Shown here piece after piece: positions 1 through 9,727 of a DNA stretch of 64,000 nt. The stretch lies in contig CP038107.1 in the NCBI GenBank assembly GCA_004519485.1, positions 558,001 through 622,000 on the forward strand. Direction: 5' to 3'. Numbering within the stretch: position 1 is the stretch's first letter; each line of letters starts with the position of its first letter. This DNA comes from Nannochloropsis oceanica. Lineage: Eukaryota > Sar > Eustigmatophyceae > Eustigmatales > Monodopsidaceae. Under the pieces are notes generated by a model that saw nothing but the letters and a program-made list of their open reading frames with translations, did no database searches and was not told the DNA's origin. The translations under genes were made by a program, and so were the position numbers.

Positions 1-378
1 TGATGTTTCATGGAGAGAGTCACGATTAGTTGGGCTTGGGTATGTCAGTGTGGGGGTATTCCGCTGCCCGAAAGAGCACTTGAGAGGATATCAAATGCAA
101 GCCCATTTGCCCTGCTGCTGCTACACGCAGATGATGCGGATGCTGTATATGTTGCCTCCCCTGTGATCTCTTTTTTCCCCCTCCTTCTAGCCCTGTTTGG
201 GCCGTCCGAGGACTTTACAAGTGAAACCCCTGTCAAAGCCGCTGAACAACTCGGACCAAAAAGGGGAAGTACAGGCAATATTTTATTGTTGGAAGGTTCC
301 CCTCGCATGTAGTCCTGTGACGTAAGGTTGCATGCGATAGTTCTAGGATTGTAAATAGCTACGACAGAAAAGAACTAT
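1..378 (+). mobile_element. Decayed 3' end of a Fanzor/TnpB-type element (left copy)
   Basis: This stretch is clearly related to the reverse complement of the right edge of the window, roughly 63609-63880. Shared blocks include the pyrimidine-rich run after the coding end, a CCCTG(T)TTGGGCCGTCC block, TTGTTGGAAGG, and GGTTGCATGCGATAGTTCTAG. An open frame enters at position 2 and stops at 164-166. Its last residues (MMRMLYM) resemble the last residues of the right-edge nuclease (DMRTLYV), but the zinc-knuckle and RDxNGARN motif are not recognisable, so this copy is probably decayed or internally deleted. The element continues to the left of the window. The homology ends at a short inverted pair, ATAGTTCT (337-344) and AGAACTAT (371-378). 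Assignment rests on the other copy. A chance similarity is very unlikely given several exact blocks in the same order. Confidence 0.7.
167..378 (+). ncRNA. Candidate guide-RNA (omega/fRNA-like) region, left copy
   Basis: This is the non-coding tail downstream of the decayed nuclease frame. It is conserved with the tail of the right-edge copy although the adjoining coding part has diverged. Potential hairpins kept in both copies are: a GCCC/GGGC stem with a TGTTT loop; GTC-CGAG-GAC directly after it; a GTC-CTGT-GAC hairpin near 311-320; and the distal pair ATAGTTCT/AGAACTAT with a 26-nt loop. In TnpB/Fanzor systems the guide scaffold is known to come from the 3' end of the gene and the adjacent right end of the element, with the guide taken from flanking DNA. 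That this segment is transcribed as such an RNA is an inference from position and conservation. Confidence 0.45.
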
Positions 379-640
379 TTATGTATAATGTATTTATTTA
401 TTGTATTTATTATTTATTTGTTACTAGCGGGTGCGCCCGCCTTGTGGGCAGCCAGGGGTGTGTATTTGTTGTGAGTCATAGGAAAAGATAGGGGTGGGGT
501 AGGAGGAGGTAAAGGAGGAGCATGTACGCCAGTTGCACACCTGGGGGAGTGATTCGTGTAATGATGTGTGGTGTGTGGAGAAGCAGAAGAAGACCAAGAG
601 AGAAAGAGTCCGTTTCGGATGTTCTTTTTTGTTTCTTTTT
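379..640. other. Intergenic, AT-rich then purine-rich; no gene seen
   Basis: The stretch just inside the left element is AT-rich with repeated TTTATT-like runs up to about 420. It then becomes G/A-rich. A GC-rich block at 428-450 can fold locally. No coding signal or known repeat was recognised before the Helitron fragment that starts near 641. Confidence 0.4.
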
Positions 641-890
641 TGGAAGGTTAACAAATCCCAGGGGCAGACCTTCCAAAAAGTCGCTATCTACTTGCCGCCC
701 CTGGTATTTGCCCACGGTCAAATCTACGTCACGCTCTCGAGAACTAGACTAGAAGACCCTATCAACATCACCATGATGATCATCCAACCTCCTCTGCACG
801 GCCAGCCCCCTCCCGCACTCATCACTCTCAATGTGTTCTATAAGCAAGTGTTCGTGTACATGCAACCACCACAGCAACCCCCCAGAAATG
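641..890 (+). mobile_element. Helitron helicase fragment (PIF1-like C-terminal motifs), copy A
   Basis: The plus-strand frame contains NKSQGQT followed by an IYLPPLVFAHGQIYVTLSR block. These are motifs V and VI of the PIF1/SF1 helicase found in Helitron RepHel proteins. About 30 residues on comes LNVFYKQVF, matching the usual NVVYKEV end of Helitron helicases. Nothing upstream of about 641 continues the helicase, so only the C-terminal end is present. A second, diverged copy of the same segment lies in inverted orientation at 1012-1186. This is a fragment of a rolling-circle DNA transposon, not a host PIF1, because it is short, broken and next to a Helitron N-terminal piece. Confidence 0.8.
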
Positions 891-1186
891 ATGGAAGTAT
901 AGAATACCACTACAGCGCACAGGCAGACCTAGCAAAAGAGAAACCCCAAAAAAGAAACGTAAAAGAATCTTCGAAACAATGATAGGTTTGCATGTGCGCT
1001 GTAGTGGTATTCTATACTTCTATCTTTTCTTGGTGTTGCTGAGGTGGTTGCATGTACACGAACACTTGCTTGTAGACCACATTGGGTGTGGTGAGTGCGG
1101 GAGAGGGCTGGCCGTGCAGAAGAGGGTGGGTGACCATCATGGTGCTATTGGTGGAGTCTCCTACTCTCGAGGGCGCGACGTCAGGG
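725..1186. repeat. Large imperfect palindrome made of two Helitron C-terminal ends
   Basis: The arm 725-932 pairs with the reverse complement of 981-1186. Long exact blocks occur, for example GAAGTATAGAATACCACTAC and the CAAGTGTTCGTGTACATGCA block. Between them is a spacer of about 48 bp. The arms differ at many positions (roughly four fifths identical by eye), so they are either two related copies joined tail-to-tail or an old inverted duplication. The centre is A-rich. A cruciform of this size would be expected to be unstable in replication or cloning. Confidence 0.8.
1012..1186 (-). mobile_element. Helitron helicase fragment, copy B (inverted)
   Basis: The minus strand encodes the same helicase tail as copy A, with a VALSRVGD-like block (here VAPSRVGD), then HPLLHGQPSPALTTPNVVYK and QVFVYM before a stop. 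NVVYKQV is closer to the family consensus than copy A, which suggests that this copy derives from a different or less decayed parent. Reading the minus strand from 1436 to 1012 gives a Helitron N-terminal piece, a short antisense piece, then this C-terminal piece, so the interior of the transposase gene is missing. Confidence 0.75.
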
Positions 1187-1318
1187 GTCATTTGAGGAAT
1201 GGGGGAGTACAATACATCAGCAACTGCAACCCGTAAGAGCACCCACCGCCACGGAGCGCGTCTAGGAACGGGCTGCAGTTGCTGATGTATTGTAGTCCCC
1301 CTTTCCTCAAATGGACCC
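1186..1318. repeat. Second palindrome, from a Helitron N-terminal segment
   Basis: Arms at 1186-1232 and 1270-1318 are near-perfect reverse complements (for example ACAATACATCAGCAACTGCA against TGCAGTTGCTGATGTATTGT). They are separated by about 37 bp. Both arms encode the same Helitron peptide in opposite directions: HLRNGGVQYISNC on plus, HLRKGGLQYISNC on minus. It directly abuts the larger palindrome, so the region is a chain of two inverted duplications. Confidence 0.8.
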
Positions 1319-1436
1319 TGATCTCTCTGTCGACCTTACGGGCATCGTTGTCCCCTTCCAATATAGATTCCGGGATTAAGGCCGCCACCTCAGAGCGACC
1401 AGTGGGGAGGTTGTACTGACGGGTTTCGGCGTCTTT
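1254..1436 (-). mobile_element. Helitron N-terminal (helicase-like domain) fragment
   Basis: The minus-strand frame contains ETRQYNLPTGRSEVAALIP, then VDREIRVHLRKGGLQYISNC and SPFLDAL. This is the conserved start of the Helitron helicase-like N-terminal domain, which normally reads RxYNxPTxSEVAALI followed by the RDIVLRxRxGGLQRIxExHPxYxPL segment. The expected continuation (QYPLLFPYGEDGW) is absent, because the sequence turns into the inverted arm at 1232. The Asp/Glu-Asn-rich stretch upstream (about 1500-1640, minus strand) could be part of the same old gene but has no recognisable motif. Confidence 0.8.
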
Positions 1437-2752
1437 TCCAGGAGGTAGGTATAAGACGGAGGACGACTTCTGGGAGATCAGAAGGGGTCGGTGCTTCATT
1501 CTCTCGGGCCTCGTCGGTTGCCTGGGCATTCAACTGCTGAGCATCATTCTCGTTCTCGTCGTCTTGAGCACCATTCTCGTTCTCGTCGTCTTCACCACCA
1601 TTCATGCCCCCGCCCAGGTCCACAACATGCATGGCGATGCTGTGCGGTGAGCGAGGGTGTATCCCACTTGAGATAGCATGGGAGGAGGGGGAGAGGAGTA
1701 GCATGGTGCAAGGTTGTGTGTTTGAACAAGGGGACCCATCCCTTTGGTTTGAAGGGTTTGAAGGCCCATGGCCAATGCCCATATATATATATAAGGGCAA
1801 AGAAGGGAGCAATGTTACTCAGCGCATAATCAGCAAATACGTGTGCGCCCTTTTGACGCTTTTTTCATTTGTGAGGGGTTGAGGGCAGAGGAAGTTGACT
1901 CGAGGGGAGTTGGAGGGAGAGTGATGATTTGTGGACCCGCGGGCCGCGGAACACTCCAATTTGATGCACGGGAAGCTCAAAGCCACACAAACCACGGGAC
2001 GACGTCAAAAAGACTGCATAGAGTCTTGTGCATTGTATTTTTCTCCATGTGCGTTGCTAATCGTGCATGTGCTTTGGTGGTTTGTGGGAAGAGGAGAACG
2101 AGGAAAACCATTGTTTTAAGTGCGCGACAGACAGACAATAAGCGACTATTTAGTTTAGAAAATCAACAAAGTTGTTGCCGAATAAATGCAATAAATGGCA
2201 TTGATCTCGGCCTCCTGTCACCCTCCCCCAACCGAGGTTCCCTCCAAACTTACTGCCGTAGCTGCGCCCACGTAATTTCTCGAGCCATGGAGGAGTCTCT
2301 GTGGCAACTATGGTATTTATGAGTGAGAGGGGTGGCTTTAGCAATCGAAAAAGCGTTTCTGGTCTATGATGATTTGGCATTGGCATTGGCATAGGCATGA
2401 TATGCACACGTCTATCTGGTTGGGCTCATTGCTTTGCTCCTGCGTGCTCTAAAGAGGGTGGTTTGAGGTGGATTTGGCAGCAGCAGAGGCGGCGTCATCA
2501 CGTGCGGGGCGTATTTCAAGTTTCCTCTTGAATTATTATGGCCAACACCACTTAAAATTACCTCTCACCCATGGCCACAATCTTCACCTAGGTGGTGGCA
2601 ATCTTATACAATCCAAGTCCTACTTTTTGGCGCGCGCGACCCACCAACTCTAACCCAAGCAAGCCCTACCTCGCCATCTCATGCGGCCCACGACGTTATC
2701 CCGGGCGCACCCAACAAGATCAGCAGCAGATATGCGCTGCCGGCATCATTAG
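1437..2752. other. Intergenic; simple repeats only
   Basis: The segment contains GAGAAC/GTTCTCGTC-type repeats encoding DENEN on the minus strand (about 1545-1600), a short (TA)n run near 1785 and a TTGGCA-type hexamer repeat near 2373-2396. Open frames here lack recognisable motifs. The distal part should include the promoter and 5' UTR of the receptor kinase gene. Confidence 0.4.
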
Positions 2753-5700
2753 ATGGGTCAACAACAGCAAGTACGGCGGCTTCCAAGAAGGATGTTCAAG
2801 TCATGCTGGATGGCGATGCTGGTGCTGGTGGGATGTGTCGCACAGCAGGTAGAGGAATTGGGCACGGTGATGGTGCCAGCTCCGGAAGCCTCCTTGGTGT
2901 CAGGGGCGCAGAGTGTGGTGGTGGAAGTCACATTTTCTAAGCCTTTTCAGAATACAAACCCACTGGTTGTTTGCACGCCCGATTTTCGGACGTTCAGCCG
3001 ACCTTTGGGACGAGACCATCATGACGACATAAGAGATAAGGACGACGGGGAAACTCGTGTATTTGCCGCCAGCACCATGGATGTTTGTTCAACAGGCTTT
3101 AAACTCGTCGTCGAGCGCGTTGATGGAGGGGTCTTGCCTTCTCGGGACACTATTATCCTTGTCTCTTGGATTGCGTGGGATCCCATCACCCTCCCCCCGG
3201 CTGCAGGTGGAGTAGGAAGCCAAGGCGGGCAAGTACCTGTCCCTCCCGAGCCTATTGAGAATTTTGCGGGGGACCTCGTCATTGAGTTTCCCCTTCCTTT
3301 CACAGACCCGCCGATTATTGTTGCTACGGCGCGTAATGCCATGGCCAGCACGGCGCCCTTGCTCTTTGCCCTCACGTTTTCCAAGGTGACTGAAACGTAT
3401 GCTGTTCTCAATGTGTTCAATTTGGGAGATGCAGGCGGCTGGACGGACTTGGTGCACATTGATTGGCGGGCTTGGAGTAGCAGTAGTGGTAGCAGCAGCA
3501 GCATTCTTAGACCAAACAATTGGGAGGTGGCCTGGACGCCGATGTCGGAGCCCCAGGCCACAGTGGGTCTTTCCCGTCCCTTTCGGTCTACACCCGTCAT
3601 TTTGTCAAGCATTTTAAATGACATGGGCAGTGAGCGGCAGCACGCCGGCGACAGTGACACTGATGACGTGAACTATGTTGCTTATTCTGATAGAGGGAAG
3701 GAAGTTAAAAAGAGGAGTGATGCTAGGCAGTTTCGGCAGGCGATTCGGCGTAATGTTGAAAAGCAGGCGCCTCCAAAGACGTGGGATACCTACGTTCCTA
3801 CGCTCAAGAATGTTAACAGCTCTTCTTTTGCTGCGAATGTGGCGAAGGTCTATCAAACTACTCTTTGGAAGAGCGGTGTTTACCTGGGATGGGTCGCTCT
3901 CAATGCCTCTCGAGTCTGCCTTGACGATTGCATGGGCCACGGTGTGTGCCTGGATGGCCGATGCGAGTGCGACCTGGGATGGACAAGCGACAGCAACACT
4001 TGCGAGACGTGTCAAATTGGGTACTGGGGTCCCAGCTGTGAGCCATGCGTGGGCTTGAATGCCACGTCCAGCATTGCGGTATTTTGCTCGAATCATGGAT
4101 CTTGCGATGGGAGTGGTAGCACCCGTGGGACCGGCGCCTGTACCTGCGAAGTTGGCTATGCTGGAGACGACTGTGGGAGCTGTGCGGTTGGATTTTATCC
4201 AGATTATTTGGATGGGCCAAGACGATGCTCTGTCTGCCCCAAGAATGGAAACATGACATGCTCGAGCCACGGATCGTGCGAACTGCAGCGGCAACAAAAG
4301 AATAGCCTGGATGGAGACAACCATGTTTGCGTGTGTGACGGTGCGTGGGCCGGCATCTACTGCGCCGTGTGCGAGCGAGGGTTCGTCGGTGATGCTTGTG
4401 AGGTGGCTTGTCCAAACCTGTGCGCAGGGAGGGGTGACTGTGTGTTGGATGATATGGCAGGTGTGGACAAGGACGACCTAACAAGCCTGCGTGATCCTGC
4501 GCAACAGCAGCCCACCTGTCGCTGTGACGACGGATGGGACGACGATGCGCAGTGCCAAGCCTGTGCCCCGGGCTTTTACGGCGGGAGATGCGATGGTCGG
4601 TGCGGGGATTGTGGTCACGGTCGCTGCGATGACGGTCAGGCGGGATCCGGCAACTGCACGTGCGAAGAAGGGTATGCCGCGGAGAGCTTTTGCCAGGCTT
4701 GTGGGATCGGGTACTTCTTCAACCCGGGAATGGGCACGTGTCAAGCCTGTCCAGGCGGGGCCAAAACCCCATGCAGCGGACATGGCGTTCCGCCTTGGCA
4801 ATGCCCGAATGGTCTGTGCGTGTGCGCGGCTGGCTATCATGGGGAGGACTGCAGTGTCCTAGGAAAGGAGAGGGGCTGGATAGTAGTGCTGTTGGTGGTC
4901 TGGTCTACTGGCCTCCTCGTAGGGCTGCTCGGCGTTGGGTTCCGGGCGTATCGCCGCTGGCGCAACGAAGGGGACGATAACTGTGGTAACGACGACGATG
5001 ATGACAAGGGCAGAGGACGCGGGGCCCACGAGGGACTTTTGGGAAATGGTGGCAGCGAAGCGAAGGTGAAGCGGGGCTATGGACGGCGGCGGACCCGGAG
5101 CAGCAATGGGCTGGACCCAGCACTGCGAAAAAAACTACTGGAGCAGTGTCCCGAGCTCAAGGGTATGGAAGAGGCATTATCTAGCCTAGGATCGGACGCG
5201 GCCGATTGGCTTATTGACTTTGAGAAGCTCGAGATAGGGACTCGCATCGGGGCCGGCAATTCATCATTGGTTTACCGAGGCCTCTTCTTCGATGAAATAG
5301 TGGCCATCAAGAAGCTGCAGGGCCGCTGTGACCCGATGCTCTTTGGGTTGTTCTTCCGGCAGGAGGTGGAGCTACTCGCAAAGCTGCACCACCCGCATGT
5401 AGTCCGCTTTTACGGGGTCTGTTACCACGCGGGAGACTTTTACATTATCACGGAGTACTGCGAGAAAACATTGCAATCCCTTTTGCAGCAACACCATTGC
5501 CAAGGCAAGCGTTTGGCGCCCACGGATCTGTACCGGGTCGCCGTCCAGGTTGCTAACGGCATGGCCTACCTGCATGCGCGGCACGTGGTGCATCGGGATT
5601 TAAAGCCAGAGAACATATTGGTGGACGAACGTGGAAATTTCAAGATATGCGATTTTGGCCTTTCCAAGTTGTTGAGCAAGGACAACCCGCAAATGACTGT

Positions 5701-6220
5701 CCAGGTAGGTACGAGTGCGGAGTAGTGGGAAGAGCACATCTCATAGATAGCTCTATCCTTTTGGGCGTCATGACTTCGTGCTGTACGACTCGCAATCCAC
5801 TCCTCACTCTGTCCTTCCCTCCCTCTTTCCACTTATCCATCACAGGTGGGAACTCCCGCGTTCATGTGTCCCGAGATGGCGCACGGCACAACAAACATGT
5901 CAGAATCGGTAGACGTGTATTCCTTCGGTATCCTCCTTTGGGCGCTTTGGTCGTGTCGAGACCCATATTACTACTTGAATGTGACGCCAGTCCAACTCCT
6001 CAGCCGTGTGGTAGCTGGTCTTAGGCCCCGCATTGATCCTGGCATGCCCGGCGAGCTCGTGATCCTCATGCAGGCCTGTTGGGAGCAGGACCCTACCCTC
6101 AGGCCCACATTTGACTCCATCGTTGTCCATCTTCGGGAGCTTGCCAAGAGGTGCGAGTGCGGCGGCAGTGACAGCAGCAGCAGTAGCAGCAGCAACAGCG
6201 TCGGAATCTCGTACGATTAA
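2753..6220 (+). CDS. Receptor-like kinase with H-type-lectin-like and EGF-like ectodomain
   Basis: Two exons, 2753-5704 and 5846-6220, give 1108 residues. The joint restores Q-VGTPAFMCPE across a GT-AG intron. An alternative start at 2792 would begin nearer the hydrophobic signal peptide (MAMLVLVGCVA). Residues about 35-375 hold three H-type-lectin-like modules (an F-x-x-PF block, GF, and an ending W-x-A or GWVA). Residues about 385-702 hold six Cys-rich EGF-like repeats (GHGxC, CxCxxGW/Y). A single membrane helix lies at about 705-735. The kinase starts near 825: GAGNSS loop, AIKKL lysine, HRDLKPEN, DFGLSK, GTPAFMCPE. Its sequence is tyrosine-kinase-like (TKL), with Ser/Thr-type HRDLKPEN. 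It presumably senses an extracellular glycan or wall ligand and signals inside; the ligand is unknown. The tail is poly-Ser. Confidence 0.85.
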
Positions 6221-7073
6221 GTCATGCAGCCTTCCCTTCCGCATCAACCATCACCACCAGGCCATCGAGTCCAACCTGGAAGATTATCGCACAAAAATGC
6301 CTTAAATAGTGACAAGAACAGAGGGTGACGGGATGCAGCTCTGTAGCTGCCTTACTTTACTCGCCGCCCTTATCTTATTTCCGGGTGGTCTCAAGCGCGG
6401 GGGGCGGCGTGGGGAGTGGTTTCTTCTACATTTTTCTCCTCCTCCTCCTCCTCTTCTCCCTCCTCCTCTTTTCCCTCCTCCTCTCCTTCTTCTTCCTATT
6501 TTTCTTCCCTTCGTTATCGTTGGTGTTGTCGTCGTCTCCATCCCCTGGCTTTCCCCTATCCATGTCCTTGGGCCATGACAATGGCACTGCCAGGAGACTA
6601 TATGACAAGAAAGGCACCGACAGCACATGTGCAACACCATATTCATTGAAAGAAGCTAGGGAATGACATGTATGATACGATATGAGAGGATTCAACCGAA
6701 GATGGAAAATGGATGGTCTTTATGGCCCTGTAGTTTACAGAGCTAGGCAGAGGGTACGGGAAAATCGTGGCCTATAAGAAACAAAAACGAGGTCGCAGTG
6801 CTGCCTCTACATGTGCATGACGCGACGAAAGAAGCAATTTAGGGTCGTAGACGGCTTAGAAGACGGCAAGTCATGGCGGGGAGGTAAGATAGGGGCGGGT
6901 CTCGACATGTAGGCATCAAAGAAAGATAACCCGACATACTCATTTTGAGGGAAGTCGGGACCCTTTTCTCGGTCACTTGGGCAGTCATTGTGCCTTACCT
7001 TATCACTCTCTTGCAACATGTGATGGATCGTGGCTTTGTCGTGAATTGAGAGAGAGATCCAAGATGGCGGAAA
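6221..7073. other. Intergenic; long pyrimidine tract
   Basis: This should include the 3' UTR of the receptor kinase. A CT-rich run of TCCTCC-type repeats at about 6430-6510 produces long spurious frames on both strands. Nothing else was recognised. Confidence 0.4.
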
Positions 7074-7454
7074 ATGGCACGACCCTCCTCTTTCTCGCTC
7101 ATGGATGAGCGGGCGAATGTTTTGACGCGCTGTAGGGCTCGTCTCGGCTCGGGCTCGCTAGGAAGTGCGAACACGCGAACCGGTACGTCTCTTCTTTTTC
7201 CTTCCCATCGAGGAAACATGCTTGCATCACCCGTCTTCTCTCCGTATCCTTTCCTCCAAATAAAAATCTTGGCACCACTTCTGACAACAGTGTTGGCGCG
7301 CAGGCAGGATATCGCAATTTTGAGCGGGGCGCCAGCTTCTAAAATGCTGTCATTAATACCATTTGCCAGCTTGGCGGACTCCTACTATGTGTCCTACGTG
7401 TTCCGACACTCAGATGGGGCGCCTGAATTATTCCAAAGCGTGCAAGAATGTTAA
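7074..7454 (+). CDS. Possible small two-exon gene, unknown function
   Basis: Exons 7074-7182 and 7291-7454 join in phase through a GTACGT donor and a CTGACAACAG acceptor, giving a 90-residue protein. Its second half (RRQDIAILSG, KMLSLIPFASLADSYYVSYV) looks like ordinary globular protein. The first half is Arg/Ser-rich and could be a targeting sequence. No family was recognised. Because the intron is a multiple of three without a stop, the unspliced frame is also open, so splicing is not proven. It lies alone between the receptor kinase and EMG1. It may be chance or part of a larger gene. Confidence 0.3.
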   Translation: MARPSSFSLMDERANVLTRCRARLGSGSLGSANTRTGTSLLFPSHRGNMLASPVFSPYPFLQIKILAPLLTTVLARRQDIAILSGAPASKMLSLIPFASLADSYYVSYVFRHSDGAPELFQSVQEC

Positions 7455-8231
7455 TACATGCGGAGATAATTCGTGAGCGTATGAAACACGTATAAATCCC
7501 ATTTTGAGAGCTAAATGTCGAATGTTCAAGATGTGCACTCACATAGAAGGAGATTTATGGGACTTGAACGTGTGTAATCTGTGAGGGCTATATGTTGGGT
7601 GCATTCGCGTGGGAGAGCCGAGGCGGATTAAAGGGCAGGAACAAAAATTGTCCAGCAAAGCACGGAAAACTACCCAAACACTGAACTGTTTGATTTTGCT
7701 TGATTTGACCGTCATGAGAGATTGAGAGATTGAAAGATTTTCTTTTGAGTGTACTCCTCAATCTTGTGTACCCGCGGGGAGGACTTTTCTGGTACATGCC
7801 GAAGCTGGTCGACACACTTGCTTTACCGTGAAGAGCATCACATTTCTCTGCGCAGGGTGCTTACGCCTTAAACACTAGAATCATCTCGAGGCTTGTGTGG
7901 CTCTGGTCAGAGCTCTGAAACATGTATGCCCGTCCTTCGACCCAATAACCTCCCCCCTCTCGCCCTCCGCGAGCAGTCAGTCCCTCACATTCAATTAGAG
8001 CTCGGGGGCAACATGTCTTTATCGTTCATGGACACGGCGGCGGCTTGGGTATGGAAAGGTCGGCCACATGCAATCCAGCCTTAGCGTATGCCGTTGCACG
8101 ACGCTTTTTTCCACAGAGACCACAATAACGTCATGGCAAAGGCCTGGTCTTACGCACTACTGAAAGTAGTCAAGTCCCCATCAACAACTTTCCACGATAT
8201 ACATCTCCACTGTACACAACCAAAGGTGAGG
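7455..8231. other. Intergenic upstream of EMG1; contains a short dispersed repeat
   Basis: No gene was recognised. Positions 7887-7954 share a diverged block with 20838-20895: GCTCTG(A/C)(A)ACATGT, then GCCCGTCCT, with an 11-bp gap. This points to an old dispersed repeat of unknown type. The 3' part should hold the promoter and 5' UTR of the rRNA methyltransferase gene. Confidence 0.35.
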
Positions 8232-9727
8232 ATGGCAGAGCCTACAAGTAGTCGCATAGACGAGGAGGCGCTCCGGACCAAGCAGGTCATCACGGTGGTG
8301 CTTGACAAGGCGTCGTTGGAGACTGTCAAGATGAAAAGCGGACAATACTGCCTTCTCAGCTGCGACGACCACCAGGCCATGATGAAGAAGGGTGGCAAGA
8401 ATCCTGCAGACTATAGACCTGACATCTTACACCAAGAGTTGCTGGCCTTACTGGACAGTCCTTTGAACAAGGTGGGAAAGCTCAAGGTGTACATCCACTC
8501 GGCATCCAACGTCCTCATCGAGGTCAACCCCAAATGCCGCATCCCCCGGACCTATAAGCGCTTTGCGGGGCTCATGGGTAGGTGAAAGAGGTATACCGGG
8601 GAGTAAACGAAGGAAGTTTGATGGGGAAAACTGCTGGTTGATCAGATGTTGCACGATGACCACGATGACTTTTGGCATGGAAGGGAGGCGACTATGAGCA
8701 TGTAGGGTCAACATGGAATGGTAAAGAATAGAAAGGCACACTTGGATAAGTACAACCCAAACACTCATAAAAAATATTTTCGCACACTCACGATGCCTCA
8801 CTCAACCCTACTATCATCAAACTCTTCTCACTCGTTTGCCTTCACCCACTTTTTTCCACCTTCCCACGCCTCAACAGTCCAACTGCTACACAAACTCAAG
8901 GTGCGCTCGGCGGACGGCAAAGCCACCCTTCTGAAGGTAATCAAGAACCCCATAACCCGGCACTTGCCTGCTGGCTGCAAATGCTATGGCTTCTCCGTGC
9001 AGGGCACGCTTTACAATCCTAGCTCTCTCGCCTGTGCACTGCCCGAAGATAAACCCATCGTTTTTGTCCTGGGGGCCATGGCGGCGGGGCACATCACTGT
9101 GAATGACCATCCTTACGTACGTGGGAGGGAGGCTGAAGGGAATTTTGAGGGAAAGGAAAGGGGGGAAATGAAGGGAGAATGAGTCAATTCGAAGGCCAAC
9201 AAGACCCCTTGACTATCTCAACCTTTTTTGTGGCGGTCTTCATTTATTTTCTAGGAGACCGGAAGCAGGTTTTTCTCTCGTCTCAGCTGGTTGTGTACAG
9301 ACAGGAGAGCCGCGCTTTTTGGGATGATGTTCTTCTCCTTTTTTGCTAGTTCACTTTCTGTACTTACGTTCCACTGTCTCCTTTCCACGCCGTTTTGCCC
9401 ACACAACAATACAGGTCGAGGAAATGGTTTCCGTCTCGGACTTCCCGGTAAGTGTGTAGTGACTCATCAAACATCCACATGCTTCAATGCCGGCTTCATC
9501 TTTCCTGCCCACCGTGTCGCTCTGTGTTATTCACTCTCCAAAGCAGACGTGTTTGTGTCCCACTGGCTGTCTACATCTCGTCTGGGAGGAGCACGTACAT
9601 TATCATGGATTGTTGACCCTGATGAATGTCATCTTGATTTATCGTACTCATGCACACACAGCTCAGCGGCGCCACAGCCATCAACCGCCTCTTGGGCGCT
9701 ATCGAGGACTATTGGGGCATTTTGTAG
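8232..9727 (+). CDS. EMG1: 18S rRNA pseudouridine N1-methyltransferase EMG1/NEP1
   Basis: Four exons (8232-8577, 8878-9116, 9415-9447, 9662-9727) give 227 residues. EMG1 methylates a hypermodified pseudouridine in the 18S rRNA decoding region and is needed for small-subunit assembly in the nucleolus. The SPOUT-class family blocks are all present in order: [122 protein letters not shown]. The third exon is only 33 nt. The start at 8232 follows a GTGAGG motif and gives a short N-terminus. An in-frame upstream ATG exists, but the extra residues have no family match. Length is normal for the family (about 220-250). Confidence 0.95.

Noticed and set aside
10-312. A 100-codon plus-strand frame across the left element containing CQCGG
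   Set aside because: It runs in a different frame from the part that aligns with the right-edge nuclease end and crosses the conserved non-coding tail. CxC here is not followed by a zinc-ribbon pattern.
936-982. Basic peptide resembling a nuclear localisation signal (KPQKRNVK) at the end of a frame
   Set aside because: It lies in the A-rich centre of the palindrome, past the end of the helicase homology, so it is a composition effect.
6426-6695. Frames in the TCC/GGA-rich tract after the receptor kinase
   Set aside because: Simple-sequence composition opens all frames; no motif.
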